Origin: Vanrija pseudolonga
Lineage: Eukaryota; Basidiomycota; Tremellomycetes; Trichosporonales; Trichosporonaceae
Assembly (NCBI RefSeq): GCF_020906515.1
Contig: NC_085851.1
Coordinates: 3,224,001 to 3,288,000 of the forward strand
Length of the DNA: 64,000 nt
Direction of reading: 5' to 3'
Position 1 is the first letter of the stretch. The number at the start of each line of letters is the position of its first letter. The translations under genes and the position numbers were made by a program. The notes below the pieces were generated by a model that had not been told where the DNA came from, made no database searches, and was given only the letters and a program-made list of their open reading frames with translations. Shown in pieces: positions 32,946 to 43,331 of the stretch.

Positions 32946-35900
32946 TCAAGCAAAGGTCATCTCGTTGATGAGCTCGACCTCACGCTTGTGGGCAGCCTTG
33001 GAGCCGGTGGCGACCGACGACGAGGGGTTGCGGCCAGCGTAGCTGATAGTCTTGCCCTTGTGGTGCTCGGTCTGGTTCATGGCCAGCTCGATGCGGGGCT
33101 GGACGTAAGAGAATGAACCGTTGTTGTAGGGCTCCTCCTGGGCCCAGGTGATCTCGGCGTTGGGGTACTGGTCGAGGTGGGGGGTGACGAGCTCGTAGGG
33201 GAAGGGCGAGACCTGCTCCACACGCGAGATAGCAACGTCGGTGATGCCGCGCTTCTCACGCTCCTGGAGGAGCTGGAAGTAGACCTGGCCAGAGCAGAGA
33301 ACGTGCTTGCGGATCTTCTCGGGCGCGACAAGGGCCTCGGGCTGAGTCTCGGGGATGTAGCGCTGGAAGATGGTCTCACCGCTCAGCTCGTCGAGGGTGG
33401 AGCGGGCAAGGGGGTGACGGAGGAGGTTCTTGGAGAAGAAGACAATGAGCTGGAGGGGGTGTTAGTGCTGCTGCCTTTGTGTACATGTGATAGCACTTAC
33501 CGGCTTGCGGAACTCGCGGTGCTGCTGGCGACGGAGGACGTGGAAGTAGTTGGCAGGGGTAGTGGGGTAGACGACCTGCATGTTGCAGTCCTGGATCTGG
33601 CGCTCGAGCTTCTCAGGCGAGGGGTAGTAACGCGGGTCGTCGTCACAGAGCTGGAGGAAACGCTCAAGACGGCCCGACGAGTGCTCGGGACCCTGGCCGT
33701 CGTAACCGTGCGGGAGGGAGAGCACCAAGCCAGTGCGCTGGAGCCATTTCCGCTCACCCGAGGCGATGAACTGGTCGATGATGCACTGAGCGTTGTTGGC
33801 AAAGTCACCGAACTGAGCCTCCCACATGGTCAGCGAGTTGGGCGAGACGAGCGAGTAGCCGAGCTCGAAGCCGAGGGTTCCGTACTCGGAAAGGTGCGAG
33901 TTGGTGACGGTGAACGAGCCCTGGTCCTTGTTGAGGTGCTTGAGGGCAATGTAGGTGCCCTCGTTGACCTGGTCGTGGACAACGGCGTGGCGCTGCGAGA
34001 AGGTACCACGCTCGACATCCTGACCGGAGATACGGACGTGAGTGCCCTCGAGGCAGAGCGAGCCAAAGGCGAGAGCCTCGGCAGTCGACCAGTCAATGTT
34101 CTTGCCCTCGTCAATGGTCTTGCCGCGGGTAGCAATGATACGGGCAAGGTTCTTGTGGGGGGTGAAGCCCTCGGGGAACGACGAGATGACCTCGCCAATC
34201 TGCTTGAGGGTAGGCTCGGCGACACCGGTGGGGAGCTGGGGGAGGACCTTCTCGGCAAGCTCCTTGGGCGACGGGAAGCCGTCCCACGAAGACGAGAGCC
34301 ACTCGCGCTGCGAAGGCTTGTACTCCTTGGCGTCGTCGGCAGCCTTCTCGAGGGTCGACCAGACCCACTGGCGGTGCTCGTCAATCTCCTTGGCGGTGAA
34401 GGTGCCCTCCTTGATGAGGCGGTCCGAGTAGACGGAAAGGACGGTGGGCTGCTTCTTGATAGCCTCGTACATCTTGGGCTGGGTGAACGAGGGCTGGTCG
34501 GTCTCGTTGTGACCGTGGCGACGGTAGCAGACAATGTCAATGACAACGTCCTTCTTGAAGGTGGCGCGCCACTCGGCGGCGAGCATACAGACAAAGTTGA
34601 CGGCCTCGACGTTGTCACCGTTGACGTGGAAGATGGGGGCGTCGATCGACTTGGCAATGTCCGAGGGGTAAGGAGTCGAACGCGAGAAGCGGGGGTCGGT
34701 GGTGAAACCAATCTGGTTGTTGACAATCAGGTGGATGGTACCGCCAGTGCCGTACGAGGTGAGCGAGTGCATGCCCATGGTCTCGTAGACGACACCCTGG
34801 CCAGCAAAGGCAGCGTCACCGTGGAGGAGGACACCCATGGCGGCGTCGCAAGTGCCCTCGTCGCCCTCAAAGTGCTGGATGGCACGGGTCTTGCCGAGAA
34901 CAACGGGGTCCTCAGCCTCGAGATGCGAGGGGTTGGCAACGAGCGAGAGAGCAACCTTCTTGCCCGAGGGAGTAGGGCGGATGTAGTTGGCGCCAAGGTG
35001 GTACTTGACGTCACCACCGCCGTTGTCACCGCCGTCCATGTTGCCGGCAAACTCGTTGAGGATGGCCTCGATGGGCTTGCGGATAACGTTGCCGAGGACG
35101 TTGAGACGACCACGGTGGGGCATACCAATGACAATCGACTTGACGCCGGCGTCGACCGAAGCGTCAATGAGACCCTTCATACCGGGGATGAGCGACTCGC
35201 AGCCCTCGAGACCGAAACGCTTCTCGTTGGGGTACTTTGACGCGACAAACTTCTCGAAGAGCTCCGACCAGATGGTACGGTCGAGGATCATGCGCTTCTC
35301 CTCAACCGAGTAGTTCCACTGAACGGGAACCTCGACGCGCTCACGGATCCAGTCGCACTGGCCACGGTCCGAGATGTGAATGTACTGGATACCAATGTTG
35401 GTGCCTTCGGCTCGTCAGCACTTGCCGCCAACACACCACGTGGTACACCGGCGCACCACCCTACTCATACTCACAGTACATGCGCTTGAGCTCGTCGACG
35501 AGCTGGCCAAGGGTGAGCTTGTCGTCCTTGACGTGGCCGACGAAGCGGGGGAGAATGCCGGGGCCGAGCTTGAACTCCTTGTTCAGGTCGTCCTTGGTGA
35601 AGCCGTAGTACTCGAGGGTGAGTTCTGGGACGGTCGACGAGTCGAGGTCGGCGTTGGAGATGCCGAGGGGGTCGAGCTTGGCCATGTGGTGGCCGCGAAC
35701 CTGGTAGGCACGGACGAGGAGCTGGACCTTGAGGTAGTCGGTGAGCTCGCCGCCCGAGCCGACGTCGAGGGTGGGGGCACCGCCCATAGCCTCGGGGACG
35801 GTCGAGGCAGCGACGCCGGGAGGGGGCTGGAACGCCTGCGACGAGGGGAGGCCCTTGTCGAGGCCGGCAAAGTACGCCTGCCACGACGAGTGGACCGACT

Positions 35901-36216
35901 TGGGGTCGTTCTTCCAGTTCTTGTACATCCTGTGGGGGCGGTTAGTTACCGTCGAGTTTGGCATCACGCGGAGTCGTCCGGGGGTGGGGCCGCCGCGAGC
36001 CGGCCCGTCCTCCCATCGATCGTCTCATCCGCCTTGGCGGCACACTCACTCCTCAATGTAGTACTGGTTGGCGCCGCTGGCAAAGCTGTCGGACGGGCTG
36101 GGGGCCACGTTGGCGTACTTGCGGGCGAGGAGCGACTGGGCCTTGAAGGCCGGGCGGGGGGCCGCATGGGCGAGGCGCGCCGCCCTGGGGAGGTTGCGAT
36201 TTAATGAGCGGAGCAT
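32946..36216 (-). CDS. KGD1: 2-oxoglutarate dehydrogenase E1 component, mitochondrial
   Basis: The thiamine-diphosphate-dependent E1 subunit of the 2-oxoglutarate dehydrogenase complex in the TCA cycle. The 1,009-residue protein begins with an Arg-rich mitochondrial presequence ([21 protein letters not shown]). It contains the family blocks [93 protein letters not shown], the ThDP/Mg site [32 protein letters not shown], and the transketolase-like C-terminal half ending [19 protein letters not shown]. Exons: 36216-36050, 35929-35475, 35404-33501, 33449-32946. The length is typical. Codon use is strongly biased, consistent with high expression. Confidence 0.97.
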
Positions 36217-37702
36217 GTTTGTGTGAGTGGTGATGGGGGTCAAGCGTCTCTTTCGAGAGTGACCAAGAGGATGGGGGGGGGTAAAGGACAGCAAGCAAGT
36301 GAGTTGCGTCTGCCTCGCTAAGTATATCCCGCGGGGTGGGTGTAGGTCATGCGCGCGCCTGGGTTACGCTGGGTGCAAAACGGCGGAGGCGGAGGGCCCG
36401 ACAAGTGTCAACGGAACCAATTTTGATTCGATGACGGCTTTGATCGGCCAGCTGGCGGCAAGTTCGGTGCATCGGAATCACGTGTGGTAGCCGTTGGCGG
36501 GCGAGTTGGCGGGGAGGTGGGCCGAAGCGCAGCGACAGCCCACGCAACACCATGCACTCCTCGACTCCACCACGCCGCGGGATACAATCTCCGCACTGCT
36601 GCTGTGCATAAGATGAGTGACTCGAGTGCGCACGAGTGGACGGTGGACGCAGCGACGACGATCATCGGTGCCTAACAGTGGAGTGTGACATCACTCTACA
36701 TATGGCAGCAAACGGACGCCCGTGCCCACCCCCGCGTCGGTGAGGTCGGCGCCAAGGCCGCGAGCGGGACCCGGTGGGCGGGCGACAACGACGAGGCGGG
36801 TGTACAAAGGTGCTGTTGCTCAACGACACCAAGTTGACAAGTGGAAGTACTGCCCACAGCGCCTCGCCTCCTTGGGCTGTTTGTCACCGTGGCGTTCAGA
36901 TGTCGGGATACGGCGCCGCGGCGCGCGGGTCGTCTCGGCTCTCGGGATCCTCGCAGTCGCAGAGTAGCAGCGTTTCTTCACCGCTCTCGCCAAATCCTCA
37001 CCAGCAGCAACTTCTCGCCACTCACTGCCGCATCGCTCGCCACTGAGCTTACTCCGCCGCACCCGCCACTAGTAGCTGAAGGTTTGCGTCGTCGCCGCCC
37101 CGCCCTTGCCATCGCCACACGGCCGCCGGATAAACCGGGTACATTTCCCCGCCGAGTCGGCTTGGGCTTGTTCGTCTGGCCCTTGCGTGTTCTTGCTCAT
37201 GATGGCCTTGTGGGGATGAGGCAGGTGCGTGTGGCGGCCAGCATGCAACGCGCCGTGACCCGCAATGTTCGTGATGCGCGTTATGGCGGGCCAAGCCTTC
37301 TGCGGCGAGGCTGTATGGTAGCGCCACGGTAACTTGCGGCAACCGGCCCACACGTGCGCAGCGGGCGTTCTGCTCTCAGTACGTCTCAGTGGAATATTGC
37401 TATGCAGCGCGCAGCATACAGCTCTGCGCGGCACACACACACGCACAGAGTGCACACAATCTGCGCGAAGCCCTTCCAACAGCCAACACGACGCCCGAAA
37501 ACACACGCGTCGATTAGATCTCCCTAGTGCCAGCGCAGCCGGACTGCCACCTCGCGGCTGCCGCCCCACCCGCCCCGCCCCACCCAGCGTCGCACTCCAT
37601 TCAGCCTCCACCTCATTTGTTCACATCATCTCGACGGCGGCTCAATCGCGCCCTATGAACCACATTTCTATGCTCCAAGCGGCGCGCTCAGAGGCAACAC
37701 GC
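36217..37702. other. Intergenic region of about 1.5 kb
   Basis: It lies upstream of the OGDH gene and downstream of the FKBP12 gene, so it must contain the OGDH promoter at its left end. No gene or repeat is recognised; open frames here show no conserved motif. Confidence 0.4.
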
Positions 37703-38412
37703 TTAGTTGATCTTGATGAGCTCAACCTCGAACTTGAGGGTCGAGTTGGGGGGCTGCGGTGTGAGCTGGGCTCTGGAAGACCGGGGACAACTCACAATGA
37801 CGGGGGGGAAACCGCGAGGGCCGTAGGCGTAGTCGGCTGCGGGGTTAGCTGGGTTGTGAGGGTTGCAACGCACGAGTGGCGGTAAGGACGGCCTTCTCGC
37901 CGAGCGAGAGCTGGGGGACACCCTCGTCCCAGCCCTGTGTCAGAGTCAGCACAGCTCAACGCCAACCAGTTGGCACAACCCACCTTGATGACCTGGCCGA
38001 CACCAATGGTGCACTGGAACGGCGACTCGCGGTCGCGCGACGAGTCGAACTTGGAGCCGTCGAGGAGGGTGCCGACGTCTGGGGGGTGTAAGCTTGGTTG
38101 AGGTGGCCGGGCCGGAGCGCCGGGGATGGCGTGCAGAGCAGCGTGCGGGCTCACGCCGCATGTCATCCTCGTCGGCACCGCTGGCTGCTGCACCACTCAC
38201 AGTGGATGGTGACGCGGTCGCCCTTCTTGGGGAAGGTCTTGCCGTCTCCGGGGGAGATCTTCTGCGGGGGGTGTGAGCGTGGTGTCGGCAGTGGGTGGAG
38301 GCAGCGAGGAAGGTGGTGGAATGTTGCGTTGTCGGCTCCACCACCACACCTCCTCGGTGCAGCTCGGTGCAGCTGCGCTGCAGCTGGCACCTACCTCGAT
38401 AGTGACGCCCAT
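37703..38412 (-). CDS. FPR1: FKBP12 peptidyl-prolyl isomerase (FK506/rapamycin target)
   Basis: A cytosolic 108-residue FKBP12. The drug-pocket residues are all present: Tyr in HYVGTLLDG, Phe/Asp in [12 protein letters not shown], the VIKGWDEGV strand with Trp, Tyr in DYAYG and Phe in TLKFEVELI. In basidiomycete yeasts the orthologue (FRR1) mediates FK506 inhibition of calcineurin and rapamycin inhibition of TOR. Six small exons cover only 327 coding bases: 38412-38395 (18 nt), 38261-38201, 38078-37984, 37934-37874, 37836-37796, 37753-37703. Every joint restores family sequence. Confidence 0.96.
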
Positions 38413-39020
38413 TCTGGAAGCAGTAGTGTGCAGAGTGCGGAGGGATGAAAGAGTGCGAGTGGAAGGACGAACAATGGACGAGAGCATTGGAGAGGATGAA
38501 GTAAACGTGGGGGACGGCGGGGGGCTGCAGCTGGCTGGGCAAGGCAAGCGCAATGACCCCAAAACGCGCGGAGGCAGTGACGATGAGAACGCGCAGTGCG
38601 GTGGAGGCAAAGGTGCGTGACGCGCGGGGGCAAATACCGGTGTTTCACACTGTGGCGTGGCGTGAAGGCTGCTTGGGGACAGACATTGCGTGACGCGCTG
38701 TGCGAGACAAAGCTCACATCGACAGCGTCGCACAACGACGACGCGTGTGAACTGCGCAGCGTGCGTGCAGAAAGAGGGTGGTGGGCTAGAGCGGCTTGGC
38801 ACAATGCACACGGTATGACGTCGGGTCAAGTGGTGGTGAGATGTGTGCATCTCGAGGCCACTCGTGTCCTCCTCACACACACTCCTGGCGCTAGCCGGGG
38901 CGGTGCGTCACAACGCACAACGGCGTGCATCGCTCGTTTCAGAATGCGACAGTGACATGCACCATGCGTGCATGCCCTCACGTCGCACCACGCAAGCAAG
39001 CAAGCTCCAGGTAGTAGTGT
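38413..39020. other. FKBP12 upstream region
   Basis: Between the FKBP12 start codon and the stop codon of the P-loop gene, both on the minus strand. No coding region is recognised. It should include the FKBP12 promoter. Confidence 0.4.
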
Positions 39021-39758
39021 CTATGATGGTCCATCCCCAGTCGTCCCCGCGCCGGCGCCGGTGTTCGCCACCCCCGCAGCGGCCTCGAGCTCAGCCACGA
39101 ACCCCTCCACCTCCTCCCTGCTCCTAAGCCTTACGAAGCGCACACCGCCGCGTGCCCGCCCCTCCCTCTCCGCGTCGACCAAGCGCTGCCGGTGCTCCTC
39201 GAACTGGGTATAGCAGTACGCGAGCACGCTCTGCGCGGGGTCGGTCGAGAGGACGTTGGCCCACGTCTCGGTGTTGCCGTTCCATAGGGTTTCGCCGTAG
39301 AGCACGCGGCGCATCGTGCGCCCGAAGAGGGACGTGAGGACGGTGTACTTTGGCAGGTCGAGGATGACCACCGTGTCGGCGCCTGGCAGTGCGTCGTCGG
39401 CGTCAGGCGCAGGCGGCGCCCAGACCAGCCCCCGCACCTTGCGATAATTCCCATCCACGACCCACCCCTCCCCATGCCCCCGCAACCACGCCTCGACGTC
39501 CCCCGCAAACCCGGGCCGCGGGACCCACCCCGGGCCATGAAACAGCGAGTCTAGCTCCAGGTGTGGGAGGGAGAGGAGCGCAGCGAGACGCTGCGCGAGC
39601 GTGCTCTTGCCGCTGCCTGCTGGGCCGGTTAGGTTTATGCGTCTGGGCGGGTATTCTGCGAATGTCGGCGTCGGCGCCGGTGCCGGCGCCGGGGTGCTCT
39701 CGGCACCTGCGGTCCGAGCCGGCGTCGTCGCCTCGCTCCCGTCTGCCGGGGTTGGCAT
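39021..39758 (-). CDS. P-loop NTPase, FlaR/adenylate-kinase-like
   Basis: A single-exon protein of 245 residues with a Walker A motif GPAGSGKSTLAQRLA near residue 44. It is followed by LPHLELDSLFHGPGWVPRPGF, a WVVDGNYRKVR block and ADTVVILDLPKYT with a Walker B-like Asp, the layout of the FlaR/topology-modulation and small-molecule kinase-like group. A lid-type Arg-rich helix (GRTMRRVLYGE) follows, then WANVL and a C-terminal RFVRLRSREEVEGFV strand-helix. The frame is open to another ATG at 39872; that extension is basic and lacks acidic residues apart from one Glu (MATRACRFLHVQRKYLTRVV...), so a mitochondrial isoform is possible. The substrate is unknown. Confidence 0.75.
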   Translation of the reverse strand: MPTPADGSEATTPARTAGAESTPAPAPAPTPTFAEYPPRRINLTGPAGSGKSTLAQRLAALLSLPHLELDSLFHGPGWVPRPGFAGDVEAWLRGHGEGWVVDGNYRKVRGLVWAPPAPDADDALPGADTVVILDLPKYTVLTSLFGRTMRRVLYGETLWNGNTETWANVLSTDPAQSVLAYCYTQFEEHRQRLVDAEREGRARGGVRFVRLRSREEVEGFVAELEAAAGVANTGAGAGTTGDGPS

Positions 39759-40192
39759 TGTGACGGTGAGATGTAAGACGCTGCGCGCTGCCGCTGCCCA
39801 GCGGCGCTCCGTGACGACGCGGGTCAAGTATTTACGCTGGACGTGTAGGAATCGACAGGCACGTGTAGCCACGTGAAGCCACGTTTTTGTCAGCCTAACA
39901 CTGGTACCCCTTTCCAGCTGCCGTGGGTTGTCAGGGTCAGTCGCGCGATCACTTCCAGCACCACGCCGTTAACGTGGACACGCCGTGCAGCCAGCCAGCA
40001 GTCACTGGGCCGTGCCCGTGCAGCGCTTCCAATCTCAACAGACAACTGCCAACAACTCACAACCCACTCCCTCCCCTTCTTCTTCTCCACACCCCCCCGC
40101 GCCACTCTCGGCCACCTCAAAACACTGCGAGGGCGTCCAGCTCAACACGGCATTCCTCGCTCCTCTGACCGCCGTCGAGAAATATCCCAAAG
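39759..40192. promoter_or_regulatory. Divergent promoter with clustered CACGTG/CACGTT elements
   Basis: Between the P-loop gene and the beta-prime COP gene. Three closely spaced elements occur at about 39859-39888: GCACGTGT, CCACGTGA and CCACGTTT. They may be bHLH sites. A pyrimidine-rich leader (40070-40105) precedes the COPI start. Confidence 0.35.
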
Positions 40193-43071
40193 ATGGTACG
40201 TCGGCCTCGTCAACGCGAGATGCCTTAACCTCCAACTGACACGCGCCCCAGCCGATGCTACTCGACATCCAGGTGAATACACGCGCGACGAGACGACCCC
40301 AGCCTCTATACTGACCCTTCCCAGCGCAAGCTGCTCGCTAGGTCTGACAGGGTAAAGTCGGTCGACTTCCACCCGACAGAACCCCACGTCATCTGCGGTC
40401 TCTAGTGCGTAGCCATCGCGTCCGGCGCTGTCGTCGGCGCCTGCACTCCGCGTGATCGCCCACTGACCCCCGCAGCAATGGTCAGGTCAAGATCTGGAAC
40501 TATGAGACGCAGACCGACATCAAGACGTTCGAAGTCACCGACGTGCCAGTCCGTTGCGTCAAGTACATTGCCCGCAAGAACTGGTTCGTCTCGGGCTCGG
40601 ATGACTTCCAGCTCCGCGTCTACAACATCTCGACCGGCGAGAAGGTCACGTCGTTCGAGGCGCACCCCGACTACATCCGCTGTCTCACTGTCCACCCCAC
40701 GCTCTCGCTCGTGCTCACCGGCTCGGATGACATGACTATCAAGTGCTGGGACTGGGACAAGGGATGGCGCTGCGTCCAGATCTTCGAGGGCCACACTCAC
40801 TACATCATGGCGCTGGCTATCAACCCCAAGGACCCGCAGACGTTCGCCTCGGCCTGTCTCGACCACACGGTCAAGGTCTGGTCGCTCGGCAGCCCCGTCC
40901 CCAACTTCAGCCTCGAGGCCCACGAGAAGGGCGTCAACTACGTCGACTACTACCATGGCAGCGACAAGCCCTACATTGTCACGACTGGTGACGACCGCCT
41001 CGTCAAGATCTGGGACTACCACGCCAAGTCCTGTGTCCAGACCCTCGAGTCGCACACTGCCAACGTCTCGTTTGCCATTTTCCACCCCTCGCTTCCCGTT
41101 ATCCTGTCCGGCTCCGAGGACGGCACCGTCAAGATCTGGCACTCGTCGACCTACCGCCTTGAGAACACGCTCAACTATGGCCTTGAGCGCGCGTGGTGTG
41201 TCGCCTACCGCAAGACCGGCAACGAGGTCGCTGTTGGTTTCGACGAGGGCGCGGTTGTCATCAAGCTCGGCCGCGACGAGCCTTCCGTGTCGATGGACTC
41301 GTCGGGCAAGATTGTCTACGCCCGCAACACTGAGATCCTGAGCGCCAACGTGTCCAACCTCGCCTCGGACGGAGAGGTCGTCGAGGATGGCGCGCGCGTC
41401 CACGTCCCGCTTCGCGAGCTCGGCACCACCGAGGTCTACCCCCAGAGCCTGCAGCACAGCCCCAACGGCCGTTTCGTGACCGTCTGCGGTGACGGCGAGT
41501 ACATCATCTACACCGCCCTTGCCTGGCGCAACAAGGCCTTCGGCAGTGGTACCTCGTTTGCCTGGGCCGCCGACTCGAACACTTACGCCGTTCTCGAGGG
41601 CAAGTCCAAGCTCCGCGTCTACCGCAACTTCAAGGAGAGGCCTGGTCTCATCAAGTCTGTCGGCTCGTGGGCCATCGAGGGCATCCACGGTGGTCCCCTC
41701 CTCGCTGCCCGCGGCTCGGGCTTCGTCATGTTCTGGGACTGGGAGACCGGAGCTGTTGTTCGTCGTATCGAGGTCGACGCTACCAACGTTTCGTGGTCTG
41801 GCAGCGGCGACCTCGTCGCCATCACCGCCGAGGACTCGTTCTACGTCCTCCGCTTTGACCGTGACGCTTACGCGGCGCGTCTCGACTCGGGCGAGATCAT
41901 TGGCGACGAGGGCGTCGAGGAGGCCTTTGACATTGTTGCCGAGGTCTCGGAGCAGGTCAAGACCAGCCGCTGGGTTGGTGACTGCTTCATCTACACCAAC
42001 TCGACCAACCGTCTCAACTACCTCATCGGCGACCAGACCAGCGTCATCAACCACTTTGACCAGAACATCTACCTCCTCGGCTACATCCCCAGCCATAACC
42101 GCGTCTACGTTGTCGACAAGGAGCTCAACATTTACAGCTACGCCCTGTCGCTTACCGTTGTCGAGTACCAGACTGCTATCCTCCGCGGTGACCTTGCCGA
42201 GGCCGAGCGCATCCTCCCCAGCATCCCCAACGACCAGCGCAACCGTATTGCCCGCTTCCTCGAGGCCCAGGACCTCAAGGAGCTCGCGCTCAACATCTCG
42301 ACCGACGCCGACCACAAGTTTGACTTGGCGATCGGACTCAACGACCTCGAGGCCGCTCTTGAGCTCGTTCGCGCCACGCCCGAGGCTGGCTCCGAGCCCA
42401 AGTGGAAGATCATCGGCGACAAGGCCCTCGCCGCGTGGCAGCTCGACCTCGCCCAGGAGGCGTTCGAGAGGTCAAAGGACCTCCCTGCACTGCTTCTCCT
42501 CTTCACCTCGCTCTCTGATCGTGCTGGCCTCGAGCGCCTGGCCAAGCTGGCCGAGGAGAAGGGCGCCAACAACATTGCGTTTGCCGCCTACCTCCAGCTC
42601 GGCGACAGCGCGTCATGTGTCGACCTCCTCGCCAAGACCGACCGCCTCCCCGAGGCTGCATTGATGGCCCGCTCATACAAGCCTTCGGCTGCCGGCCCCG
42701 TCGTCAAGAAGTGGAAGGCCGAGCTCGAGAGTCAAGGACGGCCAAAGGTCGCGCAGACGATTGCCGACCCCGAGGAGGACCGCGAGCTGTTCGACGAGGT
42801 CGCGGCCTCTGCTGGCAAGTTGGACTCTGAAGGCTCGGGCGTGATTGTTGAGAAGGAGCGTGAGTCTGTTGACGGCCTGGTGGAGCAGGTCAAGAGTTTG
42901 GCTGTGGAGGAGGAGTCCAAGGAGGAGGCCGAGGCCGAGACCGAGGCCGCTGTCGTCGACGAGGAGATTGCCGTGGACGAGGGAGCTGAGCAAGGGGGAG
43001 CAGAGACACCAGACGCGACGGCTGCGGCACCAACACCTGCGCCTGGCAAGAAGAAGGGCAAGAAGAAGTAG
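40193..43071 (+). CDS. SEC27: Coatomer subunit beta-prime (COPB2/Sec27)
   Basis: A COPI coat subunit for Golgi-to-ER retrograde transport. The protein, about 899 residues, carries two N-terminal WD40 propellers (SDRVKSVDFHPTEP, DDMTIKCWDWDKGWRCVQIFEGHTHYIM, SACLDHTVKVWSLG, HEKGVNYVDYYHGSDKPYI, GSEDGTVKIWHSSTYRLENTLNYGLERAW) followed by the alpha-solenoid (RGDLAEAERILPSIP, ALLLLFTSLSDRAGLERLAKLAEEKGANNIAFAAYLQLGD) and an acidic tail ending KKKGKKK. Exons: 40193-40195, 40252-40272, 40325-40404, 40476-43071. The first exon would be nothing but ATG, because GTACGT follows it; a second in-frame ATG at 40255 gives a protein two residues shorter (MLLDIQRKL), so the true start is undecided. The large exon has strong codon bias. 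Confidence 0.95.
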
Positions 43072-43331
43072 ACGCTTTGTAGGCGGTCCTCATACGGCAT
43101 GGATTCTTTGACGAATAGCAGCAGTGTGCTCGTGGCAGCGGAGTGTAGCAGCGTCGTTGACCATATTCATCGAGCTCGTTACTGTGATACCTAACTACTG
43201 CTGATAGACGGTAATCGTGGATCTACTAACAAGGGGTTTCCTCTCTCTGACTGTCTTCTCTCTCATGTTCACTCTTCACTCTTACTTCAAATGCCAACTA
43301 CTCTGCTTCACAATGCTCATGGGCCCGTGTC

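Noticed and set aside
33177-35240. Plus-strand open frame of 687 codons
   Set aside because: It is exactly antisense to the well-supported 2-oxoglutarate dehydrogenase exon; strong codon bias on the minus strand keeps this frame open.
40402-42315. Minus-strand open frame of 637 codons
   Set aside because: Antisense to beta-prime COP; Val/Leu/Asp/Gly-rich composition is the usual complement of biased codons.
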